Shown here: positions 1 to 8,635 of the stretch, in pieces
Position numbering within the stretch: the first letter of the stretch is position 1
How the letters are laid out: each line of letters begins with the position of its first letter
NCBI GenBank assembly: GCA_022447525.1
Contig: JAKVBA010000004.1
Span: 1-64,000 of the forward strand
From: Gammaproteobacteria bacterium
Lineage (GTDB): Bacteria > Pseudomonadota > Gammaproteobacteria > Arenicellales > Arenicellaceae
Direction: 5' to 3'
DNA length: 64,000 nucleotides
The notes under the pieces: generated by a model
Told to the model about the DNA's origin: nothing
Databases searched by the model: none
What the model saw: the letters and a program-made list of their open reading frames with translations, nothing else
Program-made: the position numbers and the translations under genes

Positions 1-720
1 TCGCAACTCTGATGGTAGTGCTGCCTCAAGACCAGCCAACCTATCCATTCGATCTTCATCTGTAATCGTCTGGTCAGCGAACAACTCTAAGGTGCTCAAG
101 GTATATTCTTGGTAAATCTGTTCTAAACCAAAAAGTGCTTCATCCTCTTGATCATTAAATAAGCGCGATCGCTTATCTCTTAGAGACTCAAAGTTTTCTC
201 GTACCAACTGCAGACTATCAGCATCTAATTGCGCGCCATTGAGAGGCGTTTGTTGAAGTTCGAATTCGAACTTTTTGTATCGTAAATAATTGGCAAATAA
301 ATTGTGAGCTTGAATAGCGGCTGATTCCGGTAAAAAGTCGTCGATATAACGGCGCACTTCAGCGATAGCTGCCTCTGGTCCAAGCTCATCAGCGGCACTT
401 AAAAAGTAATCAAAAAAATCTCTTACGCCCTGGTCAAGTATAAGAAGACCATCTGCTCCAACTCTTAAAGAACCGTCTATCTCTGTGCCTTGCAAAGACT
501 GCGCAAATTCGATCTGATCATGCGCAGTGGGAGTCGAAACAGTGGCAATCATTCTCTCAACCGGTACCGTTGAAATTACCTCTGGCTTGGAATTGAGGTC
601 GGTAACTGCGACGCCTTTTTGCGCTTGTAAAGGAACATCTATTCCTTGATCAAAGTAGGGCACTAGTGCTGCCAGCGACAACACTAGCACCACCCAGATC
701 AGTAAACGATTTCTTTTCAT
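1..720 (-). CDS. lifO: Lipase-specific foldase (Lif), C-terminus cut by window edge
   Basis: I translated this ORF by hand; it is absent from the ORF track because it runs off the window. It starts at 720 and reads about 240 residues without a stop. One N-terminal membrane segment (about residues 5-22) is followed by a variable linker, and then the family signature RDFFDYFLSA at about residue 100, which matches the RxxFDYFLSA motif of lipase foldases. Lif proteins are inner-membrane-anchored periplasmic chaperones that fold family I lipases before type II secretion. The start lies 9 bp after the stop of lipase A1, the classical lipase-foldase operon order. Only about two thirds of the usual length is visible. 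Identification is firm; the rest of the gene is outside the window. Confidence 0.93.
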   Translation of the reverse strand, partial: MKRNRLLIWVVLVLSLAALVPYFDQGIDVPLQAQKGVAVTDLNSKPEVISTVPVERMIATVSTPTAHDQIEFAQSLQGTEIDGSLRVGADGLLILDQGVRDFFDYFLSAADELGPEAAIAEVRRYIDDFLPESAAIQAHNLFANYLRYKKFEFELQQTPLNGAQLDADSLQLVRENFESLRDKRSRLFNDQEDEALFGLEQIYQEYTLSTLELFADQTITDEDRMDRLAGLEAALPSELR

Positions 721-729
721 TGATCTGAG

Positions 730-1650
730 TTACAAACCACTGTTTCTTAATCGATTTGCATGAGACCGGTAAAGACTAACAGGGTTAGTCCACCCACGAA
801 CTCCAAATAGATGATTTACCCCATCAAGATGGTTCATATGGTATCGACTATAGATAACTCTCCCTAATTTAGAAGAGCACTCACTAACCAAGCCATCGTT
901 ACGCTCACTACCAAACGCTAAACCCGTAGCTGTAAGTGCATAATCTGTTACATCAAAGACATTAGTGAGCTTTGCTGTGCCGCTCCATGAATACATTTTG
1001 ATATTGTGCCCTCCAATATTCACATTCTCATTGATCGAGCGACAGTTACCACTTAAGCCCTTATTAGCAAGAGCGTTATTTAATGCTGTCGAGCCGGCTG
1101 TACTCAGGGTAATCGCGCTGTTTATTGAGGCTTGAGGATTATCATTGCCAGACAAAAAGTTGATTACCTCACCCAGACCGTCGGCAACTTGAACAGCTAC
1201 TGATCTTCGTATGCTACCCTCTGGCAGTAAACCAAGAGCCACATCCGCCACCTTTGATCCTAAGTTTGCGCCATTAACAGAGGTTACAGATGCCACCTTA
1301 TGCGGAACTAAAGCCGCCGCTACACGAGATGTGGGTGAGCCTTGACTGTGTCCAACTAAGTTAAATTTATTTTCTGGTAAGGTCATCAAATATCCAGCCA
1401 ATTGGCTACCTCGTTCTTCCGACGAATTAAATGACGATACAGATGCCACATAAACCTTAGCTCCAGAACGGCGTAGGTTATAGGGTACTGTATGAAAGTA
1501 ATTAACCAGGCTACCCAAGCTATCAAAGCCACTAAGACCATGCACCAACACAATCGGGTATTTTGTCTTGGTATAACTCGCATTTGCTGTATTTATTAAA
1601 GTGTAAAGTGAGGCGATCATTACGCCCACCAGCAGACCTACTTTTTTCAT
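730..1650 (-). CDS. lipA: Secreted triacylglycerol lipase, family I.1 (copy A1)
   Basis: 306-residue precursor with a signal peptide ending near NANA-SYT. The mature part follows Pseudomonas-type family I lipases: oxyanion-region VLVHG, nucleophile motif GHSQG (about residue 100), Asp in NDGLV, His in NHLDG, and a Cys pair (GNCRS and SECSS) placed as in the single-disulfide lipases. It should hydrolyse long-chain triglycerides outside the cell after type II secretion and fold with the help of the Lif encoded 9 bp downstream. A strong ribosome site (AGGAGG) precedes the start. A second, very similar copy (A2) lies at 4986-5900, but only this copy is next to the foldase gene. ORFs in other frames here are shadows. 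Confidence 0.95.
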   Translation of the reverse strand: MKKVGLLVGVMIASLYTLINTANASYTKTKYPIVLVHGLSGFDSLGSLVNYFHTVPYNLRRSGAKVYVASVSSFNSSEERGSQLAGYLMTLPENKFNLVGHSQGSPTSRVAAALVPHKVASVTSVNGANLGSKVADVALGLLPEGSIRRSVAVQVADGLGEVINFLSGNDNPQASINSAITLSTAGSTALNNALANKGLSGNCRSINENVNIGGHNIKMYSWSGTAKLTNVFDVTDYALTATGLAFGSERNDGLVSECSSKLGRVIYSRYHMNHLDGVNHLFGVRGWTNPVSLYRSHANRLRNSGL

Positions 1651-1918
1651 CTTATCCTCCTGTTTATTATTGTTAATTTTTTACCAACCTACTGCGCAAG
1701 GTTTGAGGGTCATCTCTACGCGCACTCCTGTTCCTAATTTGGTTGGTATAGTACGTTTTATTCTTCGTACTGACGTTTGGCTCTGTGTTTTTATTTCCAA
1801 ACGATTTTTTACAGATAAAGGAATGATCTTCGCTTACTCGGCGACTCACACTTTATTTGCAAAAAGGGGAATCTTGGTGGTTTCAGACGAGTTAAAAAAC
1901 CACCAAGATTAGATTGAG
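1651..1918. other. Intergenic region between hydrolase B1 and lipase A1
   Basis: 268 bp with no convincing gene. The 80-codon plus-strand ORF of the track has no recognisable product. The region holds the terminator-like hairpin described separately and the strong ribosome site of lipase A1. A promoter for A1 would have to lie here if the hairpin stops B1 transcription; I did not identify one with certainty. Confidence 0.5.
1862..1910 (-). terminator. Rho-independent terminator after hydrolase B1
   Basis: A 14-bp perfect stem (AATCTTGGTGGTTT with its complement) has a 13-nt loop and, on the minus strand, is followed by CCCC and a short T run. It sits just past the stop of B1. It could end B1 transcription, or partly insulate lipase A1 from it. 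Confidence 0.75.
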
Positions 1919-2947
1919 TTAGTTGTTGAGCGTATCGTATACGTTGGCTGACATGCTTTTATTGCTGCCGTTACGTACCAAGCGAACCTTACGCCACCAA
2001 CTCCACCATTTGCGTTCGGTGTAGTCATTAAAGTCAACACGTAAACCCAAGGTTCTATCGTTAACGATCGTGGCATAATCTCCGCTGCGCTTATTACCAA
2101 TAACCTCGGAATGATCAGCCTTATCACCCATTAAAATTGGGTAGTGATCTGGTAAAAATGAAGAAGGAGCGTGTGTGCTTTTGAGCTGCCCGTTGGTTTT
2201 AATACTGCGACTGCACGATTTATAGTCACTCACATATCGAGAACCACAAGCGCTATGAAATGCAACAACACTATCATCATAGCCTTTTAAGAAAGGTTTA
2301 GTAATTCTCAAAAACTGATCGCCAGATCCAACGAATCTCAAACGTGGCACGCCATAGGCTCCCTGAGCTCGGTTTCTTGCTGTGGAAACGCGAATATCAT
2401 TCAACACGCCAAGATAAGAGAGAGTCGGGCGAAAGCCTAAGAATGAACCAATAACGTCTAACTGTAGAGTGTTCCGAGCTCCTTTGGCGACGTTGTATGC
2501 CAAATCGGCCAAACCAGTTCCGCCGCCGGCTCCAGCAAAATCCAATACTGTTAAGACTTTAAAATTATTGCGATTCACTCCCCATTGACCTAAGCGTGAG
2601 AGTGCATCTCTAACCACCAAATCACCAGTCGAGTGGGTAACAAATACGCAGCCATTTCGGCAAGTACCGGCGTTTTCTAATGCCTTGATCTGCGTACGCA
2701 TTGAATCTTTGATCTTCCCTGAGATTCGGTCTGCGGATGACCAGTAAAGTTTAACGTCTGCGCGAGCACCCCAATACTTATCCCAATAAGCATTGGCATT
2801 AGAACGCTGCTTACTGACGTTGGGCATTTGAACTAAATCAGGCGCATTAAAGCCCTGGACTAAAACCACATTTTTGCCGGCGAGCTTGGCGTGGCCAGTC
2901 ACACTAAACAACAGTGACACCAAAACTAAAAAGACTTTTGTCTTCAT
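1919..2947 (-). CDS. Secreted alpha/beta-hydrolase, putative lipase (copy B1)
   Basis: 342-residue precursor with a signal peptide ending near GHA-KLAG. Visible hydrolase features: VLVQGF (oxyanion strand; VLVHGF in the other copy), nucleophile motif THSTGDLV (about residue 105) in place of GHSxG, Asp in YDDSVV, and His in DHSEVIGN. The C-terminus is Trp-rich (RKWWSWWRK). The combination fits a secreted serine hydrolase, but the substrate is unknown and I cannot assign a named family. It lies between protein C (upstream) and lipase A1 (downstream). Its paralogue B2 at 6336-7379 is about as similar to it as A1 is to A2, which points to duplication of a B-A gene pair. Ribosome site GAGGATA precedes the start. 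Confidence 0.8.
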   Translation of the reverse strand: MKTKVFLVLVSLLFSVTGHAKLAGKNVVLVQGFNAPDLVQMPNVSKQRSNANAYWDKYWGARADVKLYWSSADRISGKIKDSMRTQIKALENAGTCRNGCVFVTHSTGDLVVRDALSRLGQWGVNRNNFKVLTVLDFAGAGGGTGLADLAYNVAKGARNTLQLDVIGSFLGFRPTLSYLGVLNDIRVSTARNRAQGAYGVPRLRFVGSGDQFLRITKPFLKGYDDSVVAFHSACGSRYVSDYKSCSRSIKTNGQLKSTHAPSSFLPDHYPILMGDKADHSEVIGNKRSGDYATIVNDRTLGLRVDFNDYTERKWWSWWRKVRLVRNGSNKSMSANVYDTLNN

Positions 2948-3030
2948 TTCATTATCCTCGTTTGGTTTATTAGAACGATCTTTAACTGACCCGGTCTTAT
3001 CGCCGACTTGTGTTTAAATTCGCTCGTGGT

Positions 3031-3056
3031 GCCCTTTATCGGGCTTTTTTGGTTTT
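3031..3056 (+). terminator. Hairpin with T run between protein C and B1
   Basis: GCCC-TTTATC-GGGC followed by TTTTTTGGTTTTTT has terminator form on the plus strand only. No plus-strand gene was found upstream, so it may be a relic, or the end of an antisense or unannotated transcript. The stem is short (4-5 bp). Confidence 0.35.
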
Positions 3057-3135
3057 TTAGCGAAGCTTATTTATCGCTTGAAACTCTAATTATTAGGGCG
3101 TGTTAATTACCCGCCACTTGGTTCCTACCTAAAGC

Positions 3136-4305
3136 CTATTGATCTTGTGCTTCAGATATTCTTTCCTGCACTTGTTCTTCGTCTACCGCACCCATTTGCC
3201 TCAAAAACTCCAAACGCTCCTGTGCCAGTTCATCTACAAACTCTTCATCCGAATACATAGAGAACGGGAAGCCCTGAACTGAGAATTGCTTTTGCATGGT
3301 CGAGCCTGGTACATCGAGAGCCTCACCAAGCTCTGCGCCCCGATGGAGTTTAATACTACGGAGTTTATAAGGGCCTTCGGACTGATGATATTTGAGTGCT
3401 GCTATATGAGCATTTAGTGCTAACAACCCATTGCCAGCTGTCAAGGGTCCCTCATTTTGTAATTCTATAAGCGGTTTACTAGTACCGGCTTCATCCAGTA
3501 CAGCCCGCACAAAATAGTATCCAGTTTGTGACACGGATACCTGTAGCGGTATTACTAGGTTAGGACCCTCTACGCGCGAAGGTAGTGTGCCGATGACTTG
3601 AGCAGAGGGTTGGTCGTATCGGAAAGAAACCGTGGTAAGCATATCCTGATCTCCAACCTTCACTTTGACCACAGCCACCATTTCTGGAGTCATTAATTCT
3701 GGTTGTACGATCTGCGTATCAAATTCTGCTAAGAACTCGGTCAATGTTGCATCAGTTGGTTGAAAAACTAAAGGATAGGGCAGGTCTCCTCGAGTACTAG
3801 ATAGGTTGCCGGTAACGCCGGTGAAGGTATCTATTGGGGCGCCAGAGACTCTAACTCTCACCGTGATTTTCTGACCCTGGTAGTACTGAAATGTGTCGGT
3901 CGCCGCCGAGATTCGAATCGCGTTTGCTAAGTCTCCATCATTTGCGAACGGTAGATCCACTTCATTGTGCTCGAACGGGGCTACCTCTCTGACGGAATCA
4001 GGGTTGGTAACTGGTCTGGACCCAACCGGGTACCTACTCGTCTCCTCGAACAGATCCGCTACTTGTTGGATTTGGGCTTTAAAGACTTCAGATTCATAAG
4101 GATTGAACTCTTCTCCGTTTTCTTCACTGCTCTTTTCATTGGTTGTCAGTTTCTTATCGGTTACAGATCTTGGTGTTTTCGGTTTGGGTTTATCATTTAC
4201 AGTTTGAACGATTTCCCTTTCTTCCGAGTCACCATTGGGGCGCAACCAAAGGGCCAATACAACCACTAACATTAACCCAAGAGTGATCCATACCGAGCGT
4301 CTCAT
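3136..4305 (-). CDS. Membrane-anchored periplasmic protein C of unknown function in lipase locus
   Basis: 389 residues. A single N-terminal membrane segment (about 6-22) is followed by a charged, low-complexity linker (about 24-80: Lys/Glu/Pro/Thr-rich) and then a folded, mostly beta-predicted region (about 85-350) ending in a Gln/Glu-rich helix. There are no cysteines and no catalytic motif I recognise. The layout (membrane anchor, flexible linker, periplasmic domain) resembles lipase foldases, but the Lif motif is absent. It is the gene immediately upstream of hydrolase B1, as Lif is immediately downstream of lipase A1. My inference is a partner or chaperone for the B hydrolases. The role is unproven and the family was not identified. 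Confidence 0.75.
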   Translation of the reverse strand: MRRSVWITLGLMLVVVLALWLRPNGDSEEREIVQTVNDKPKPKTPRSVTDKKLTTNEKSSEENGEEFNPYESEVFKAQIQQVADLFEETSRYPVGSRPVTNPDSVREVAPFEHNEVDLPFANDGDLANAIRISAATDTFQYYQGQKITVRVRVSGAPIDTFTGVTGNLSSTRGDLPYPLVFQPTDATLTEFLAEFDTQIVQPELMTPEMVAVVKVKVGDQDMLTTVSFRYDQPSAQVIGTLPSRVEGPNLVIPLQVSVSQTGYYFVRAVLDEAGTSKPLIELQNEGPLTAGNGLLALNAHIAALKYHQSEGPYKLRSIKLHRGAELGEALDVPGSTMQKQFSVQGFPFSMYSDEEFVDELAQERLEFLRQMGAVDEEQVQERISEAQDQ

Positions 4306-4985
4306 GGTAGGTAAACCTCTTTGCCTTCATCCTGACAAATGTATTTGATCACATATGTTAAGTGGAGATTCATATCTTCGTTGTTCTTTGCTCTACGCTT
4401 ATATACCCAGATCTTTGAGTTTGCTAATGGTGGATCATTAAGGGAGGGCACCTTAGCAAAACAACTCGACAGATGCCAAGTCAAATGTCCAGCATCTTGA
4501 AATTCATATGAATTTTCTGCATATATGACATGAATACTATTCTTAATTACTAAATGTCTAATAAGTTCTTGAGGCTGTTACAGATACTAATGTCAGCAAA
4601 CCTTCACCATTAAAAGCGGATGGATAGATCGCGTCTAGCGCTGTTTTCGGCCGTTATTTGATCCTTTGGTAACGCATGAACAGATTTAGAAAAACCTTAA
4701 TCGAGCGCAGAGTTCTCTGGTTCTTGTAACAAGACGATTTTTTGCCTAACTATAATGTGACTTAATAGCCTGACCTTTTTTGACCTCGACTACTTATCCG
4801 TCAGGCTCAACCTTGATCATCAGTGCACTGGCCTCTACTGGTCCTGACAGTGGCCTATCGCTGCTATCGCGTAACACAACTGTGCCTGATTTTATGAGAT
4901 AAAACCTACAACGTAAAAAAGGCCTACGCTTTTGGCGTAAGCCTCTTTTACTGCTCATATTTTCATATGAGTATATAAACGTTAA
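4306..4985. other. 680-bp intergenic region between lipase A2 and protein C
   Basis: No gene is supported. The 60-codon minus-strand ORF overlapping the start of C has no recognisable product. The region holds the A2 terminator at its right end and should carry the promoter for the C-B1 unit. A ribosome site (AAGAGG) lies about 10 bp before the C start. A minus-strand stretch near 4800-4900 stays open for about 40 codons but has no start codon or ribosome site. Confidence 0.5.
4915..4947 (-). terminator. Rho-independent terminator after lipase A2
   Basis: On the minus strand, GGCTTACGC and GCGTAGGCC form a 9-bp stem with one G-T pair and an AAAA-containing loop, followed by TTTTTT. It lies 39 bp past the A2 stop. 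Confidence 0.88.
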
Positions 4986-5900
4986 CTACAGGCCGCGATT
5001 CTTCAATCGATTGGCGTGACTACGATACAAGCTAACGGGGTTAGTCCAACCTCGTAAGCCAAACAGTTGATTTTGAGCATCGAGATGATTCATGTTATAT
5101 CGGCTATAGATCACCTTACCCAATTTTGATGAACACTCACTCACTAAACCGTCATTACGCTCAAACCCAAAAGCTAAAGATAAAACACCAATCGCCGGGT
5201 CAGTCACATCTAATACATTGGTAAGCGGCGATGTACCGTGCCACGAAAACATTTTAATATTGTTGCCATTAATGTTCACGTTCTCATTGATTGAACTACA
5301 ATTACTACTAATCCCTTTATTAGAGAGGGCATTATTTAATGCCATCGTACCCGGCGTACTTAATGTCTCTGCGCTTTGTAGTGCTGCCTGAGGATTATCC
5401 TCTCCGGATAAAAAGTTAATCAACTCGCCCAATGAATCTGCAATGCTAACAGCTAGGCTTCTTGAAACACTACTTTCAGGCAGTAGTCCAAGGACAGCAT
5501 CAGCTACTTTTGAGCCACCGTTAACACCATTAACAGATGTCACTGAGGCAACCTTGTGCGGCACAAGCGACGCAGCAACTCTGGAAGTGGGCGATCCTTG
5601 GCTATGACCGATTAAATTAAATTTACTTTCTGGAAGTGTGGTTAGGTAGTTGGCCAGTTGTTGACCACGTGCTTCTGACGAATTAAAAGCTGATACCGAG
5701 GCTACATAAACTGTCGCGCCAGAACGTCGCAAATTGTAGGGAACTGTATGAAAATAGTCTATTAATCCACCTATGTTGTCGAAACCAGATATGCCGTGTA
5801 CCAGCACAATAGGGTATTTGGTTTTGGTGTAACTCGAATGAGCATTAAAGCTAAAAAGGCCTAAAGCAAAAAGACAACCAGTAATAATTATTTTTTTCAT
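4986..5900 (-). CDS. Secreted triacylglycerol lipase, family I.1 (copy A2)
   Basis: 304 residues with a signal peptide ending near AHS-SYTK. It carries the same elements as copy A1: VLVHGISG, GHSQG, NDGLV, NHLDA, and the Cys pair in SNCSS and SECSS. It ends with the same RSHANRLKN tail as Pseudomonas lipases. A strong ribosome site (GAGGAG) precedes the start. No foldase gene follows, so it probably relies on the Lif encoded beyond A1, about 4.3 kb away. It shares its upstream transcript start region with the cupin gene, 27 bp upstream. Confidence 0.95.
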   Translation of the reverse strand: MKKIIITGCLFALGLFSFNAHSSYTKTKYPIVLVHGISGFDNIGGLIDYFHTVPYNLRRSGATVYVASVSAFNSSEARGQQLANYLTTLPESKFNLIGHSQGSPTSRVAASLVPHKVASVTSVNGVNGGSKVADAVLGLLPESSVSRSLAVSIADSLGELINFLSGEDNPQAALQSAETLSTPGTMALNNALSNKGISSNCSSINENVNINGNNIKMFSWHGTSPLTNVLDVTDPAIGVLSLAFGFERNDGLVSECSSKLGKVIYSRYNMNHLDAQNQLFGLRGWTNPVSLYRSHANRLKNRGL

Positions 5901-5927
5901 CTTACTCCTCTTGTGGTTAGTTATTAA

Positions 5928-6272
5928 TTATTCTTTGAGCTCTACGTAGTTTTCTTCTTGAAACCTTGGTGAGCAGACCGCCAGAAAGATTAAATCTGAC
6001 GTTCCCAAATTTTTTATTTTTTGAGCGACCCCTGGTGGTATCACCACCACATCTCCTGTTGTTATAAACCAAGTTTGGCCTGCCACCGTTACGTCGGCAG
6101 CACCCTCCAAAACAATGTACCTCTCTGTTGTGTGCTTCAACGCATGTAATTTCGTAGTTTGCTCTCTTTCAACTCTTACCTTGGCCACAGAACAATCCTT
6201 ATCGACTGACGAGTTATGCCACTCTTCAATAAAACACCCTTCCTTGAAGAAAAACTCTTTTTCTTTGGCCAC
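5928..6272 (-). CDS. Small cupin-domain protein
   Basis: 114 residues forming a single cupin barrel. Cupin motif 1 is visible as HALKHTTERYIVLEG (two His and the expected Gly), and motif 2 contains GDVVVIPPGVAQKI, where the usual His is replaced (A-Q). It resembles the cupin_2 / mannose-6-phosphate isomerase C-terminal type, which binds a metal and sugar-like or small acidic ligands. No signal peptide, so it is cytoplasmic, unlike its neighbours. It lies between hydrolase B2 and lipase A2 and splits the duplicated B-A pair. Function in this locus is unknown: a sensor or metabolic enzyme is possible. It starts after the B2 terminator, so it probably has its own promoter and is co-transcribed with A2. 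Confidence 0.82.
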   Translation of the reverse strand: MAKEKEFFFKEGCFIEEWHNSSVDKDCSVAKVRVEREQTTKLHALKHTTERYIVLEGAADVTVAGQTWFITTGDVVVIPPGVAQKIKNLGTSDLIFLAVCSPRFQEENYVELKE

Positions 6273-6292
6273 GATTATTCGACGTACTTATG

Positions 6293-6322
6293 AAAAAGGC
6301 CTGATTGTTGATCAGGCCTTTT
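6293..6322 (-). terminator. Rho-independent terminator after hydrolase B2
   Basis: Minus strand: AAAAGGCCTGAT, short loop, ATCAGGCCTTTTT. The stem is about 12 bp and a T run follows. It lies 14 bp past the B2 stop. Confidence 0.92.
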
Positions 6323-6335
6323 AAGTTTTCGAAGA

Positions 6336-7379
6336 TTAATTATTTAAAGTGTCGTAAATATTAGCCGACATGCTTTTATTGCTGCCGTTGCGTACCAAGC
6401 GCACTTTAGTCCACCAACTCCACCACTTTCTTTCCGTGTAGTCGTTAAAATCGACTCGAACACCACCAAAAGTGCGGTCGTTGACGATAGTTGCATAGTC
6501 GCCGCTTCGACTATTTCCGATCGCTTCACTATGATCCGTGTCATCTCCCATTAATATCGGATAGTGATATGGATAAAGTGATGATGGCGCTCGCGAACTT
6601 TTCAGTTGTCCGTTCGTGCGGATACTAGAACTACATGACTCATAGTCCCCAGAGTATCTTGAGCCGCAAGCGCTGTGAAATGGCACAACACTATCATCAT
6701 AACCTTTGATAAATCCCTTAGTCACTCGCAAATACTGATCTCCAGCTCCAACAAAACGCAACCTTGGCGTAGAGTTAGAAGCCAAACCTGTATTCCTTGC
6801 TACGGCTGGTCTAAGATCATTTAACACACCTATATTAGATGAGTTTGGCGAAAAGCCTAAAAATAAATTGATGGCTGCTTTTTGAGCTGAATTGATAATC
6901 CCGCTACCAACCGCTACGTTGTAGGCTACATCAGCTAACTCTGTACCACCGCCCGCACCGGCAATATCCAATACCGCAAGTACTTTGAAGTTATTGCTAT
7001 TAACACCCCATTGCCCGAGACGAGTCAACGCATCTCTGGTTACCAAGTCACCAGTTGAATGTGTGACGAATACACAACCTGATGCACAAGTTCGATTGGC
7101 TTCTAATGTTTTAATTTGAGAGCGAATTGAATCTTTAATATTTCCCGTTACTCTGTCTGCAGAAGACCAGTAAAGAACAGCCTCGGCTCGGCTCGCCCAG
7201 TAACTGCTCCAGTAAGCGTTTGCATTTTGCTTTTGTTTAGAGACTGAAGGGGGATTAGGCAAGTCCCCATTTTGAAAGCCGTGAACTAACACAACGTTCT
7301 TACCAGCCAATTTTGCATGACCTGAAAAACTTATGGCTAGCCCGAGCACGGCCGCTATTAACATGATTTTTGACTTCAT
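6336..7379 (-). CDS. Secreted alpha/beta-hydrolase, putative lipase (copy B2)
   Basis: About 347 residues from the preferred start at 7379. The track start at 7391 reads ATGAGGACAACC, which is better read as the ribosome site GAGGACA of the 7379 ATG. Signal peptide ends near GHA-KLAG. Motifs match copy B1: VLVHGF, THSTGDLV, YDDSVVPFHSACG, DHSEAIGN, and a Trp-rich C-terminal tail. Four Cys (TCASGC, SACG, ESCSS) are shared with B1 and suggest disulfides. It is a serine hydrolase by its triad-like residues; substrate unknown. First gene of the left-going secreted-hydrolase locus. Confidence 0.8.
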   Translation of the reverse strand: MKSKIMLIAAVLGLAISFSGHAKLAGKNVVLVHGFQNGDLPNPPSVSKQKQNANAYWSSYWASRAEAVLYWSSADRVTGNIKDSIRSQIKTLEANRTCASGCVFVTHSTGDLVTRDALTRLGQWGVNSNNFKVLAVLDIAGAGGGTELADVAYNVAVGSGIINSAQKAAINLFLGFSPNSSNIGVLNDLRPAVARNTGLASNSTPRLRFVGAGDQYLRVTKGFIKGYDDSVVPFHSACGSRYSGDYESCSSSIRTNGQLKSSRAPSSLYPYHYPILMGDDTDHSEAIGNSRSGDYATIVNDRTFGGVRVDFNDYTERKWWSWWTKVRLVRNGSNKSMSANIYDTLNN

Positions 7380-7837
7380 GGTTGTCCTCATTTGGTTGTA
7401 CTTTATAGTGTGCTTTACGATCTACGCCGTTTTTGCACTTCTTGCTCCTCTTTGGATAGCGATCAAGCCATCCGAGCCAAACCTCTCTGTAACACTAATC
7501 CACTGTACTACGTAGAAGTTGTCGACCATTTGTTGTCTAAGCTTTTAAGCTTGATGGTTCTTTTTATAAGTAAAGCTTTGTGTTTATTTTTAGGTGTCGA
7601 TTTTCTACTGCTTCGTACTTATGTCTGTTTACAATCTTCTATCAATCACACTATCAAGAACTCTGACACGGACTAATACCCGCAGCGCTGACGCCCTTTA
7701 CAAATCCGGCTTAGTTTCTATCAAATATTTCATAGACTTACCACGACAACCGTCCAGTAAATAAAAATTAGTATAAATAAAAATAATATATTCGATAAAT
7801 TTACTTCTTATCAAACAATTGTCTTTTTATTTATTGG
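7380..7837. other. Intergenic region upstream of hydrolase B2
   Basis: 458 bp, AT-rich, between the unknown TM protein and B2. Two plus-strand ORFs in the track have no signal, ribosome site or recognisable product and are rejected. The B2 promoter is expected here. I saw no clear operator or hairpin. Confidence 0.45.
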
Positions 7838-8551
7838 TCAATCAAACCTATCTGAATTAAGAAGTTTTCCATAGTCATCTAATAGTCTCATCTTTTTATT
7901 TTTATCCACACAACTGCCACTCCCGCTTATTGTCCCCACAGTATTCATTTCATCAAATGATTGTGGCACCATCTTTAACACCACACACTCAACGCCATTT
8001 TTTCTTACTTTATAAGCACCTCCGTCGAGTTCATTAGCTAACTTTTCGGTGTCTTTTAATAACTTTGCTTTTGGGGCTACAAATGACTCAGAAAAAGTTT
8101 CGAATCTGGTTTGATCAACATTTAAATTCGATTCCACCTCCGTCTCAGCAAAGCGCTTTATTACCTCATAGCCTATGATCCCACCGGCTAGAAACACATT
8201 GTTAGTTTCGGCTCCTTGCTGCGATTGAGCGGTCCTTGTGATTTCTGCTGATGGGGTTGGTAAATCTTGTTGATTGAAGAGTTCTCGGGTTGGCTGAACC
8301 TTGAGGGTAGTCTCTACTTTCTCACTGGATTCTTCTTTTAGTTCTGATACCGTGTTCTTCTCTTCTGAGACCTCTTGCAATATCACATTAAAAGCCGCAC
8401 TGTTAGAGTAGTGCTTCTCGTTTGTGAAGCTAGGTAATAGCAATATCAAAAAGTGAGTCAATACAGCAGTAAGGACAGCAAGTTGTAACCGCCATTTATA
8501 TAGTAATTTACTGCTATCAGCGCCTGAGATTTGTTTCCATAAAATCTGCAT
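7838..8551 (-). CDS. Single-TM protein of unknown function
   Basis: 237 residues. One membrane segment at about residues 22-42 (rich in Leu, Ala and Val) puts a short Lys/Arg-containing N-terminus in the cytoplasm and about 190 residues outside. The outer part has a Glu/Lys/Thr-rich linker (about 55-110) and a small C-terminal domain with two Cys (VECVV, GSCVD) that could form a disulfide. The layout recalls TonB-like or energy-coupling periplasmic proteins, but no conserved motif supports that. It starts 84 bp past the mnmE stop on the same strand. No function is assigned. Confidence 0.7.
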   Translation of the reverse strand: MQILWKQISGADSSKLLYKWRLQLAVLTAVLTHFLILLLPSFTNEKHYSNSAAFNVILQEVSEEKNTVSELKEESSEKVETTLKVQPTRELFNQQDLPTPSAEITRTAQSQQGAETNNVFLAGGIIGYEVIKRFAETEVESNLNVDQTRFETFSESFVAPKAKLLKDTEKLANELDGGAYKVRKNGVECVVLKMVPQSFDEMNTVGTISGSGSCVDKNKKMRLLDDYGKLLNSDRFD

Positions 8552-8635
8552 GCCGGTATCTTACTCACGACCTGACCAACAATACCTATGATGGGAAAAT
8601 AGTAATATTGTGGTGGATCTAAAGAAAGTTTTAAC

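Noticed and set aside
3031-3056. Hairpin with T run as terminator of protein C
   Set aside because: The T run follows on the plus strand, the wrong direction for C; listed with low confidence only.
4302-4484. 60-codon minus-strand ORF upstream of protein C
   Set aside because: It overlaps the C start and has no recognisable product or good ribosome site; likely part of the 5' region.
4795-4905. About 40 open codons on the minus strand (ending SALMIKVEPDG) downstream of lipase A2
   Set aside because: No start codon or ribosome site, lies just past a terminator, and no family recognised; could be a relic but not supported.
7392-7676. 94-codon plus-strand ORF upstream of B2
   Set aside because: No recognisable motif and Cys/Leu-rich chance composition; it covers the B2 promoter region.
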